From Arbacia lixula (taxonomy: Eukaryota > Echinodermata > Echinoidea > Arbacioida > Arbaciidae): a DNA stretch of 64,000 bases. This document shows, piece after piece, positions 59,501-64,000 of the stretch. Below the pieces are notes generated by a model. The model was given only the letters and a program-made list of their open reading frames with translations. It was not told the DNA's origin and did not search any database. The DNA lies in assembly GCA_963669155.1 (NCBI GenBank), contig OZ022597.1, forward strand, positions 17,545,410 through 17,609,409, in the 5' to 3' direction. How positions within the stretch are numbered: position 1 is the first letter of the stretch; each line of letters begins with the position of its first letter. The position numbers and the translations under genes were made by a program.

Positions 59501-60945
59501 CCCTTTTTGTCATGTTTCAAATATTTTTTTCGCTTCCTCGAATAAAGCCAGACAATTTATTTTTCTTCAAACGCAAATCGATAAACTCGAAACAATATCA
59601 TTCGCTCGTATTCATTCACAATCTAGATCAACGAGCCGAAACATCGCACTTGGAAAATAGCCGCAATGGCACATTGCGTGTAATGTAACAGCCTGTATCG
59701 AAACTTTCCCCCCGCTGTAAACTTTACTCCGCAGAACATACGTTGACACGAAGGGCACAATAATACGAGGGATTGAGTTCAATAAATGGAATGTCCATTG
59801 CATTTGTTTACGAAAACTCTCCCATCGCATTTACCCCCCTGAAGTTGTACTCGGGTACGTAACGTACATAGGCTATTCGGACGGAGGTACGAGGGAGTGA
59901 GTTCGGGTAATAGAATGGCAGCGTGTTTACAAAAAAAAAAATCCCATTCACTGCGGTGCGAGCATGCACGAGTCGAGTCGGCTGCAAGATTTCACGCTGA
60001 ACGTTGATGGTGAATTGCAACTGAACCGAGGCCGACACTGCTCTGATGCGCTTGTGAATCGAAGCTGTTATTAGTTTGATGCGAAAGAATGTTGTTTCCG
60101 TACGTTTAGGGGAAAAGGGCATTACGGCAAACTGAAAAAGGGGACGGCAATAAGTTGCCGTAAGTATCATAATTTTGAGAGGGGCGACGCGGCAAGTAGA
60201 GGGGGCATCGCGGCAAATTGCCGTTTGCCGGCGGGTAATTCGAGCCCTGTGATCGGACATTCCTTGAACATTCTTTCTTGTTTCTACAGTTGCAACACAT
60301 TCAGCCTGTCTGTGTGGTTCAGGTATCCTCGTCCACCGTCGTGATAAATCCTTCAGACTGAAGAGTTCTAAAATATAATTAAGTATGTGAACCGCATGCC
60401 CTGCGCAAATTTCAACTGTAGAATTGCATGTATATACAAATAATTTCACACACATATAATTTTGATCACTTTATCTTTAAAATCATGTGAGAATGATAAA
60501 AAAAAAAGACTGGAAATCAGATGTGTGGAATTACAGCATTACAGACATGACAGCTGGACATTTCTGTCAAACTAATATTTTCAAAGTTGAGCTCTGTTCT
60601 CAAACACAGCAAACAGAGAATTGTGACATTAATTCTTAGACATGAATGCGTACCTTCCAAAATTGTTCAACTCAAGCCCAGTGAGAAATGAGAAATGAGA
60701 AATGAGACATCACATTTCAGACCTGCTATCATTGGCGTTAGTGCAGCAAACAGAATTATAATGAATCGTTCAAGATTCATTTTTCAGACATACCTTCCAA
60801 AATTAGTCTTTGCAGCTTCCAGGATTTCCTCCAGCCACTTCATGTGCTGGGACTCAAAGACCCCCAAGAAGTCTGCCATCTGTTTCTCTGCGGCAGCAAA
60901 CACAGTATAGCCCAGAGGGGCTGCGTCTGCCTCCCCTTCCATCAT
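40678..60945 (-). CDS. INCENP: Inner centromere protein INCENP, 14 coding exons
   Basis: Scaffold of the chromosomal passenger complex at inner centromeres, spindle midzone and midbody; its C-terminus binds and activates Aurora kinase. Exons (5' to 3'): 60794-60945, 57715-57834, 55548-57063, 54489-54673, 53356-53446, 52742-52891, 52082-52191, 51033-51138, 49792-49929, 47637-47842, 46205-46346, 45106-45290, 43661-43770, 40678-40856. All introns are GT-AG and all phases agree: 3390 nt, 1129 residues, against about 918 in human. Seen in order: an N-terminal helix (residues 12-50) like the survivin/borealin-binding segment; Pro-Lys-Thr60-Pro, matching the human Cdk1 site at Thr59; a long Ser/Thr/Pro/Arg-rich disordered region (exon 3); a conserved PHPKSF...SFIQRNTP block (exon 6); a charged E/K/R helix of about 270 residues; and the IN-box (1043-1120) with Thr-Ser-Ser at 1115-1117. 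The start is the first Met after an in-frame TGA. The extra length is mainly exon 3. Confidence 0.95.
40945..43238. mobile_element. piggyBac-like element A in INCENP intron 13, interrupted by a second element
   Basis: Flanked by TTAA at 40941-40944 and 43239-43242, with ends CCCTAATCAGGCCGGG and the inverse of CCCTAAAACGACCGGG. TTAA plus CCC...GGG ends are the piggyBac pattern. Just inside both ends sits the palindrome GGGGGGTTGATTCAACCCCCC. Without the nested insert the element is about 0.76 kb and aligns with element B at 44212. No transposase frame is visible. Confidence 0.75.
41113..42642. mobile_element. TTAA-flanked element N nested inside element A
   Basis: 1530 bp between TTAA at 41109-41112 and 42643-42646. 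The ends are AGTAGAACTCCATTGA and the inverse of AGTAGAACACCATTGA. Element B lacks this segment at the matching place, which confirms an insertion. The interior is CpG- and GC-richer than its surroundings and has no recognised transposase; frames at 41510-41858 are not identifiable. Confidence 0.8.
43352..43505. mobile_element. Single-copy palindromic MITE in INCENP intron 13
   Basis: ACTTGGTTGAGGACTATTGT at the left pairs with ACAATAGTCCTCAACCAAGC at the right. TGCAGGTTGCTGGAGG pairs with CCTCCAGCAACCTACA inside. No coding capacity. Confidence 0.85.
43661..43770 (-). CDS. INCENP: INCENP coding exon 13 (residues 1034-1071), first half of the IN-box
   Basis: Encodes Asn-Tyr-Gly-Ile-Asp...Ser-Asp-Asp-Ser-Ser-Asp-Asp-Glu and Ile-Pro-Gly-Trp-Ala. 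This is the acidic start and the Trp-containing turn of the Aurora-binding IN-box. Acceptor CATAG|G, donor CAAG|GTGAGC. Confidence 0.95.
44212..45072. mobile_element. piggyBac-like element B in INCENP intron 12, with internal duplication
   Basis: Left end ACCTATCTAAGATCTC after TTAA (44208-44211); right end CTAGATAGGGT, with a decayed TTAA. A 140-bp segment beginning at 44219 is repeated from 44359. A G-run of about 19 bases followed by a C-rich stretch at 45013-45058 corresponds to the right-end palindrome of element A. Sequence similarity to A runs along most of its length. Confidence 0.7.
45106..45290 (-). CDS. INCENP: INCENP coding exon 12 (residues 973-1034), helix end and linker
   Basis: The first 30 residues finish the charged helix. 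The rest is an Asn/Ser/His-rich linker ending Ser-Tyr-Glu-Leu-Thr-Pro-Gln, which matches the vertebrate Ser-Tyr-Gln-Met-Thr-Pro-Gln. Acceptor TTTTTCAG|GAG. Confidence 0.93.
45278..45714 (-). repeat. Tandem array starting inside exon 12, three diverged units
   Basis: Units of about 130-155 bp share ATTACCCACTGGTTCAAAT-like, CCATTACTAATTGAGGG-like and CAGAAATAATGGGAAAAT-like blocks. AGTGGGCTTCCTC, the first 13 nt of exon 12 in reverse complement (45278-45290), recurs exactly at 45702-45714 at the far end of the array. The exon 12 acceptor edge therefore appears to lie inside the first unit. Confidence 0.65.
46037..46195. mobile_element. Hairpin MITE, family G (copy e), 9 nt from exon 11 donor
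   Basis: Ends GGGCCCTGTTGCATAAAACT and TTTTATGCAACGGGGCCC. It sits in INCENP intron 11 directly next to the 5' splice site of exon 11. Confidence 0.9.
46205..46346 (-). CDS. INCENP: INCENP coding exon 11 (residues 925-972), charged helix
   Basis: Very GC-rich helix codons (Glu-Arg-Arg-Arg-Gln-Leu-Glu-Ala-Glu). Acceptor CTGCAG|GG, donor GAG|GTAAGA. A family G MITE starts only 9 nt after the splice site. Confidence 0.9.
46347..47636 (-). repeat. INCENP intron 10: array of exon 10 donor-edge copies in CT-rich sequence
   Basis: Three near-identical 47-bp copies of the exon 10 end plus donor lie at 47546-47592, 47424-47470 and 47335-47381. Two older ones lie at about 46698-46741 and 46610-46652. 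Each is followed (minus strand) by GTAAGG or GTGAGG. Spacing of the young copies is 89, 122 and 91 bp, with (CT)n between. More degraded TTACCTTTCTT-type pieces occur near 46505, 46965 and 47055. A family G MITE interrupts the array. Confidence 0.88.
47127..47284. mobile_element. Hairpin MITE, family G (copy f)
   Basis: Ends GGGCCCTGTTGCATAAGACT and TCTTATGCAACGGGGCC. It is inserted inside the intron 10 duplication array. Confidence 0.9.
47637..47842 (-). CDS. INCENP: INCENP coding exon 10 (residues 857-925), charged helix
   Basis: Encodes the densest part of the helix, ending Gln-Met-Ala-Leu-Glu-Lys-Glu-Gln-Gln-Arg-Leu-Lys-Glu-Glu-Arg. The last 47 nt and the donor GTAAGG are duplicated several times in the following intron (see the separate repeat entry). 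The next exon completes the final Arg codon. Confidence 0.92.
47947..48056. mobile_element. Hairpin MITE, family G variant (TATAGGTTTCC type)
   Basis: ATGTTGCATATAGGTTTCCA and AAAACCTATATGCAACATCG form the ends. The centre keeps ATCAATGGTAAC blocks. A second variant copy at 48598 has a longer centre. Confidence 0.75.
48163..48518. mobile_element. Palindromic MITE, TTAA family K (copy 4), INCENP intron 9
   Basis: 356 bp between TTAA at 48159-48162 and 48519-48522. Ends AGGGAGTATACTGTACTGGG and its inverse. The arms are almost complete. Confidence 0.9.
48598..48742. mobile_element. Hairpin MITE, family G variant, INCENP intron 9
   Basis: Ends ATGTTGCATATAGGTTTCCA and AAAACCTATATGCAACATCA. A flanking segment with ACAAGGTTTAAATT-like sequence is shared with the 47947 copy, so the pair may have arisen by local duplication. 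Confidence 0.75.
48872..49010. mobile_element. Hairpin MITE, family G (copy g)
   Basis: Left end CTCCTGCATAAAACTTACC (first bases lost), right end GTTTTATGCAACAGGGCCCT. Confidence 0.87.
49125..49482. mobile_element. Palindromic MITE, TTAA family K (copy 5), INCENP intron 9
   Basis: 358 bp between TTAA at 49121-49124 and 49483-49486. Ends AGGGCATATACTGTACTGGG and its inverse. It is the best-preserved end sequence of the family. Confidence 0.9.
49792..49929 (-). CDS. INCENP: INCENP coding exon 9 (residues 811-856), charged helix
   Basis: 46 whole codons (phase 0 to phase 0) of E/K/R-rich helix, so the exon could be skipped without a frameshift. Donor CAG|GTGAAG. Confidence 0.9.
50553..50711. 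mobile_element. Hairpin MITE, TGATCAATCGCAA type, INCENP intron 8
   Basis: GGGCCCCGTAACATAAAAGT and a right end containing TTGCGATCAATTGCAAAT in inverse orientation bracket about 160 bp. A truncated relative, with GATTTGCAATTGATCGCAA, lies near 52238. The GGGCCC(C/T)GT start resembles family G and may reflect a shared transposase. Confidence 0.65.
50808..50967. mobile_element. Hairpin MITE, family G (copy h), INCENP intron 8
   Basis: Ends GGGCCCCGTTGCATAAAACT and AGTTTTATTGCAACAGGGCCC. Interior blocks match the family. Confidence 0.9.
51033..51138 (-). CDS. INCENP: INCENP coding exon 8 (residues 775-810), charged helix
   Basis: Continues the E/K/R/Q-rich helix (for example Arg-Gln-Gln-Gln-Glu-Arg-Lys-Leu-Lys). 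Acceptor CTCAG|G, donor CAG|GTAGGA. Confidence 0.9.
51342..51494. mobile_element. Hairpin MITE, family G (copy i), INCENP intron 7
   Basis: Ends GGTCCCATTGCATAAAACTT and AGTTTCATGCAACAGGCCC. Slight internal deletions. Confidence 0.88.
51626..52058. mobile_element. MITE, TTAA family S (copy 3), INCENP intron 7
   Basis: 433 bp between TTAA at 51622-51625 and 52059-52062. Ends AGGGATGGTTCACCATGAAA and the inverse of AGGGATAGTTCACCCTGAAG. Its edge lies 19 nt from the exon 7 donor. Confidence 0.9.
52082..52191 (-). CDS. INCENP: INCENP coding exon 7 (residues 739-775), start of charged helix
   Basis: Almost only Glu, Lys, Arg, Gln, Leu, Met and Ala, with the repeating charge pattern of a single alpha-helix or coiled coil. 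The donor is AA|GTAAAT. A family S MITE begins 19 nt beyond this splice site. Confidence 0.9.
52285..52410. mobile_element. Truncated hairpin MITE, family G variant, INCENP intron 6
   Basis: GGGCCATGTTGCATATATGC at the left and ATGGTAGTTATCATTGATGA inside; the right terminal inverted repeat is missing. Confidence 0.65.
52742..52891 (-). CDS. INCENP: INCENP coding exon 6 (residues 689-738)
   Basis: Holds the Val-Ile-Arg-Pro-His...Ser-Phe-Leu and Ser-Val-Ile-Thr-Ser-Phe-Ile-Gln-Arg-Asn-Thr-Pro segments. These correspond to a conserved vertebrate block just before the charged helix. The donor GTATAT is weak by consensus, which may allow alternative splicing. Confidence 0.92.
53356..53446 (-). 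CDS. INCENP: INCENP coding exon 5 (residues 658-688)
   Basis: A short serine tract, then Gly-Ser-Asp-Asp-Ile-Ile-Glu-Lys-Thr-Pro-Ser-Pro. The acidic-Ser/Thr-Pro pattern suggests a regulated linker. Phase joins both neighbours. Confidence 0.88.
53645..54045 (+). mobile_element. tRNA-derived SINE (copy 2), split by a MITE, INCENP intron 4
   Basis: Matches the 18640 copy in order: CTTGCAGAGAGATCT, a B-box-like GGGGTTCTACCC, CCATTGGACAAGG, CTCAACC, then after an insertion GATCTCATGAGATCAACTAG-like sequence and a GGAAAGCACTAT tail. A family H MITE at 53753-53927 separates the two halves. Confidence 0.6.
53753..53927. mobile_element. Palindromic MITE, family H (copy 2), inserted in a SINE
   Basis: GGGGGTGTTTCACCAAGCTC and AACAGCTTGGTGAAACACCCC are the ends. 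The CTGGTGATCCCTTCTTGTGC arms match the copies at 39602 and 61070. Confidence 0.9.
54489..54673 (-). CDS. INCENP: INCENP coding exon 4 (residues 597-658)
   Basis: Continues the basic Ser-rich region with Arg-Arg-Ser-Thr-Arg-Gln-Ser and Arg-Arg-Ser-Glu-Arg-Ile-Ala-Lys-Lys motifs, followed by an acidic Glu-Ser-Glu-Glu-Asp-Glu patch. Acceptor TTGCAG|TCT, donor AGG|GTAAGA. Confidence 0.9.
54890..55535. repeat. Tandem array in INCENP intron 3, about 115-250-bp nested units
   Basis: The block GTGCTTAGATCAATGCTATT recurs near 55140, 55315, 55433 and 55503, with CTATAGACAGGCAGGGCT and AAAAAATCATGTATCAGGAT between. It ends 12 nt from the exon 3 donor. CAAGCAGGTAAAAT on the minus strand at about 55470 looks like a decoy donor. 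Confidence 0.85.
55548..57063 (-). CDS. INCENP: INCENP coding exon 3 (residues 91-596), large disordered region
   Basis: A 1516-bp exon coding for Ser/Thr/Pro/Ala/Arg-rich sequence with repeated Arg-Ala-Ser-Thr-Arg-Ala-Ser motifs and a run of Ser/Thr-Pro sites such as Pro-Arg-Thr-Pro-Gly-Thr-Pro-Lys-Thr-Pro, which are candidate Cdk targets. The 3' end carries Arg-Arg-Ser-Thr-Arg-Ala-Ser-Arg-Arg. It is less conserved than the ends of the protein. A 253-residue plus-strand frame at 56017-56778 is its antisense shadow. Confidence 0.92.
57506..57672. mobile_element. Hairpin MITE, family G (copy j), INCENP intron 2
   Basis: Ends GGGCCCCATTGCATAAAACT and AAGTTTTATACAATAGGGCCC. It lies 42 nt from the exon 2 donor. 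Confidence 0.88.
57715..57834 (-). CDS. INCENP: INCENP coding exon 2 (residues 51-91)
   Basis: Encodes Leu-Leu-Pro-Lys-Thr-Pro-Cys-Val-Lys-Asn followed by a very basic stretch and a Val-Gln-Asp...Asp-Pro motif. Both motifs have direct counterparts in vertebrate INCENP. Thr60 is the predicted Cdk site. The basic run may contact DNA or chromatin. Donor GAG|GTAAGA. Confidence 0.92.
57911..58238. mobile_element. TIR element with about 65-bp arms, INCENP intron 1
   Basis: The left arm GGCTACTGATAATCGTTTGT through ATCACAACGTTTCGTG is inverted at the right end with few mismatches. The centre of about 190 bp is CpG-containing and non-coding. Single copy in the window. Confidence 0.85.
58307..60249. 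mobile_element. hAT-like non-autonomous element, 1.94 kb, INCENP intron 1
   Basis: Ends CAGGCCTCGAA and the inverse of CAGGGCTCGAA, flanked by a perfect 6-bp duplication TGATCG (58301-58306 and 60250-60255). Sub-terminal G/C-rich repeats such as GGGGCACCAAGG and GGCAAATTGCCG are typical of such elements. No transposase was recognised. Superfamily is uncertain because hAT usually makes 8-bp duplications; IS3EU- or Dada-like elements are alternatives. Confidence 0.7.
60794..60945 (-). CDS. INCENP: INCENP coding exon 1 (residues 1-51)
   Basis: Begins Met-Met-Glu-Gly-Glu; an in-frame TGA lies seven codons upstream. Residues 35-41 (Met-Lys-Trp-Leu-Glu-Glu-Ile) match the human Val-Trp-Leu-Glu-Glu-Ile core of the survivin/borealin-binding helix. 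The donor is AAG|GTATGT. A strong acceptor with a pyrimidine tract sits at 60974-60975, so about 28 nt of 5' UTR belong to this exon. Confidence 0.9.
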
Positions 60946-60973
60946 CCCTTCGTCTCCTCAAGTCTGCTGGAAC

Positions 60974-62558
60974 CTAGCAATCAGGAAGAACAAGCACCCA
61001 GTATCTTGTTATCAGTATCATTATCAGGGAAAAAATAACTTAACAAATTGATAAATATGCTGGCAATCAGGGGGGTGTTTCACCAAGCTGTTAGTAAGTT
61101 ACTAACGACTGGTGATCCCTACTTGTGGTAAATCAGATTCTTAATGAACAAAGTGTGGTATCACATTTAGCGCAAGAAGGGATAACCAGTCGTTCGTAAC
61201 TTACAAACAGCTTGGTTAAACACCCCCCTGTACATACATGTACTGTAATATGTCCATATTTTTGAAAATGGCAGGGTCACAGCCATGACATCGTAGCTTT
61301 AACGGCTTGTTCTATTTGATTAGCAGCAGATTTCAGTAATCCTCGTTAATCCTCTACGCACATTTTTTTTCTCAGTTACGGACAAATCAATGAGATTTTC
61401 TGGTGATTTTTTTCACCTGATAATCAAAAAAACAATCGCACACCGCACCTCTCAGTCTCGGTCAGCTGCTTCAACATACATCATTTACATGACATACAAA
61501 CTGCCAATGGCTTTTCAGTATGTGTCTCCGATAAACTTGTATACATGTAAATTTCCCCTTATTTCATGAGACAGACTCAAATGTCAATTATGTTGATGCA
61601 AAGACAGATACAGCACATGTTCAACAAATCAGGTCGATGTTTGGCCTTTGGGTATTGTATAGTTATAGATCTAGAGTCTACTTCATGATTCACCGAAGAG
61701 TGATTTTCCTCATTTTAAGTCATTTTGATGGTTTCCTCCATAGTTAAACTTGAGAAAATCAGGTAAGGGTAAGGATCCAGGCTAGAATAAGCCTAGGTAC
61801 TTAGGTGAGGTTAAGTGAGGTTTAATCTGTGATTTTTCGAGCAATTTTGTGGCCTGACAAGCTGACAAGCCTGAAAATGAAATGCACAGTCATGACAGTC
61901 AAGACCTAACCGTAGTGGCTAACCTGCCTTAGTTTCTGATCATCAATCATCATGATCATGCACCACAACTCTTTATTAAGGTTATTCCGTCATCATTATT
62001 GCCTGGCCATGACACAAATGTTTTACAAAGTCTAGAGACATTGTCATTGGTTGCAACTTGCAAGTTTGAAATGAAACACACACACTCAGGTCAGACATGT
62101 CAGAAGAGTCAGACACAGCAAAATTAATTATTTCATCATAGTAAACATGGTAAACAGAGTCAGAGACAATTCTGACATACATAGAAATGTAAAATGACAG
62201 ATGAACCTGGAAATCAGACTGCTCATGAAAGCAATCTTCCAGTAGTCTAATTCCCGTAATAAAAGTCTTCGCTGTCATTAACGATGAGCCTCGAAAGTGT
62301 CCAGTCAGACTCTCCAATCCTTGCCTACACTGCTACACACACTACACAAGATAAACGGAGGAAGCACGGCGGGCCGGGCAGCCGCGGTGATGATGTATTG
62401 TGTGTCCCGTATTGCCGCTGTTTGCTGTGTTGCAGAACGCGACGTAAACAAGACTCATGAGCACGTTTCCCTCTAAAAATGCGGCGATCGACCTTACAAT
62501 AATAACAAATCACTCAGAATTCATAACAGATTTAAAATGTGAAACATTAATACTTACA
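60974..62558 (-). other. INCENP: Probable 5'-UTR intron of INCENP
   Basis: A pyrimidine-rich acceptor ending TTGCTAG sits at 60974-60975, and ATT|GTAAGTA at about 62557 is a possible upstream donor. Between them lies a family H MITE. No coding sequence is seen, so an upstream non-coding exon is inferred, not proven. Confidence 0.4.
61070..61228. mobile_element. Palindromic MITE, family H (copy 3)
   Basis: GGGGGGTGTTTCACCAAGCT and AACAGCTTGGTTAAACACCCC are the ends. Interior arms match the other copies. Confidence 0.9.
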
Positions 62559-62760
62559 ATATTATGTATTTTCAGCAAAACAGTTCAAATATGACTTTAT
62601 ATCTTGTCCACATGACCACCTCATCCAGCTGTAGATTTCTATCGATCCTCGCGGTTTTGAATCCGTACACCAGTAAGTGACCAATCAATGAGCGCCGTTA
62701 CTGAAACGTCACAAGAAAACAAAGAAGATATTTTGCCGCAAGATGGCGCTATACAAAGCG
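62330..62760. promoter_or_regulatory. CpG-rich, CCAAT-containing probable promoter region of INCENP
   Basis: CpG density rises at about 62365-62485 and 62640-62770. GACCAATCAATG (CCAAT box) lies near 62679. A TTTGAA hexamer next to GCGG at 62651-62661 resembles the CHR element found at cell-cycle genes. AAGATGGCGC at about 62740 is a YY1-type element seen at translation starts. The layout suggests divergent transcription, with INCENP leftwards and an unknown gene rightwards. No TATA box is evident. Confidence 0.45.
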
Positions 62761-62841
62761 AACGCGAAGACCGCCTCAAATTATTGTGTAGTAGATTTAT
62801 CTTCTAAAACTATCACATCTGTAATTGATCTGCAAACGTAG
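62743..62841 (+). CDS. Possible 32-codon first ORF of a divergent gene, or a uORF
   Basis: ATGGCGCTATACAAAGCG sits in a YY1-type context and stays open for 32 codons before TAG. A GTAGAA directly at the stop could serve as a donor. No family is recognised. It could be the start of a spliced gene, a uORF for the next ATG, or chance. Confidence 0.3.
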   Translation: MALYKANAKTASNYCVVDLSSKTITSVIDLQT

Positions 62842-62853
62842 AATTGTTTCAGT

Positions 62854-62933
62854 ATGTTTGTTGTAATCCCTGAATGTCATTCCATAAATGATAATGAAAA
62901 ATACCTTACATACATTGGTCTTCATGGAGGGAG
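62854..62933 (+). CDS. Possible first coding exon of an unidentified plus-strand gene
   Basis: ATG at 62854 is preceded in frame by TAG at 62839-62841. The frame encodes Met-Phe-Val-Val-Ile-Pro-Glu-Cys-His and runs 26 codons plus two bases into GGGAG|GTAAGTG, a near-perfect splice donor at 62934. A possible acceptor near 63197 would give an in-frame stop at once, so a real continuation must lie further right, perhaps outside the window. I do not recognise the peptide. Confidence 0.35.
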
Positions 62934-63484
62934 GTAAGTGTATACTTTTTACAAAATAATCATGTTTTGGGTATACACACGTATAATAAAATGGTTAAAA
63001 ATACAATTGATGTTTGTAGGAAATTACATTTTTATGTATCATGTGAGATATTTTTTTTAAGAGTGATGAACGCAAATCCCATAAATCAGCAATAATCTTG
63101 CCCGGGAAGAGCTAAAGGCGTGTCACTTCTATTTTTTTTTCCTTGCATGGCTGCATGAACAACTTATCCTGTTGATTTTGCTTTCCATTTTATTCAGGAA
63201 TTAGATAGTCCTCCCTAAAATTAACTCTTTATGTTCACTAAAAGACCGACGTCCGCATAGGCATAAACATAGAGGTTGTTTGGCTGGTCTAAAAGTTACA
63301 CCTACGTCGCCATTGAGTTTGCGTACAAGGAGACACGGACAATACATGGGGCAATGGTCCTTCATCGCCATGAATGTCAGAAAGTTGAATTAGAGCAGTG
63401 TAATTATATTTTTTCATGAAGGCCTAGACTGCATGGCTATGTGAATTAAGAACGCCTAAGATTCTAATGGTGGTTCCCTTTTGC

Positions 63485-63539
<55 letters not shown>

Positions 63540-64000
63540 TCTTTCTCTCTTTTCTTTTCCCTTATTGGCAAATCGCATTATATAAAAAATAGATTGATTA
63601 TCCAGGCTGCAGTGTATTGAAGGCCACTATAGTAAGTCATCGTTTTACTCCCCACCCCACACACCGAAACACACCCTCGCCGCCTCCACCTATTATCTGT
63701 CTCCCTCTCTTTTCTCCCTTCACCAAATTAGTCCAAGCATTATTGCTAGACTATACAGTATCATCGCTGAGATTTAAGATTGATAATAACCGGCCGATAA
63801 GGAGCCCAAGTCCATATTGTGCTACAGTACTTATAATGGACGGATTATTGCGACATCAATCACTTTCGTCTGACACACATATATATAATTATAAACATTA
63901 TTTTTGGACATATTATGTCTGAAAGAGATATGGCTTCATTATTAGTCAAGGAAAGAGATTAAATGGACACACTTGAGTCGCCCGTCATCCCCTTTCTGTT
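62934..64000. other. Right-end region, no further exon recognised
   Basis: (CT)n microsatellite at about 63487-63540. Frame 63617-63922 has no domain. If the plus-strand gene is real, this is its first intron. Confidence 0.4.

Noticed and set aside
59808-60455. 215-residue minus-strand frame inside INCENP intron 1
   Set aside because: No domain, odd composition, and it crosses the right end of the hAT-like element, so it is not a conserved unit.
60877-60879. Methionine 23 as the INCENP start
   Set aside because: An upstream in-frame Met at 60943-60945 keeps residues that align with the vertebrate N-terminal helix and follows an in-frame stop.
63181-63230. Second exon for the divergent plus-strand gene at the TTTATTCAG acceptor
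   Set aside because: Joining it to the donor at 62934 gives an immediate in-frame TAG.

Overview
The window is animal nuclear DNA, most likely from a marine invertebrate deuterostome; an echinoderm, probably a sea urchin, is my best inference. The reasons are GT-AG introns of about 0.5 to 3 kb, very abundant CT/GA, CA and trinucleotide microsatellites, many short palindromic DNA transposons, and two genes of clear animal type. The species assignment is inference; no mitochondrial, rRNA or tRNA marker is present.

Left edge (1-847, minus strand): the 5' part of an intronless aminergic G-protein-coupled receptor that runs off the window. It has Asp3.32, the DRY motif and a glutamate four residues before the TM5 proline, as in histamine H3/H4 receptors.

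Middle (848 to about 40300): no host gene could be supported. The region holds microsatellites, a 6-copy satellite near 5.4-6.1 kb, several tandem duplications, a LINE 3' remnant at 13.86-14.04 kb, a tRNA-like SINE at 18.6 kb, and copies of several inverted-repeat (MITE) families. Three of these families are flanked by TTAA.

Right part (40678-60945, minus strand): a complete inner centromere protein gene (INCENP) with 14 coding exons. All exon phases join, giving 3390 nt and 1129 residues. The N-terminal helix (survivin/borealin binding in relatives), the PKTP Cdk-type site, the long charged helix and the C-terminal IN-box with its TSS motif are all readable. INCENP is the scaffold of the chromosomal passenger complex and binds and activates Aurora kinase.

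The INCENP introns are crowded with mobile DNA: two piggyBac-like elements (one with a second TTAA element nested in it), a 1.9 kb hAT-like element with a 6-bp target duplication, a SINE broken by a MITE, and many copies of a roughly 150-bp hairpin MITE. The most unusual feature is that three tandem arrays in this gene each contain an exon edge: a splice-donor edge (exon 10), an acceptor edge (exon 12) and the stop codon itself (exon 14).

Beyond the INCENP start (61-64 kb) lie a probable non-coding 5' exon and CCAAT/CpG-rich promoter near 62.4-62.8 kb, and a possible first exon of a divergent plus-strand gene at 62743-62933.
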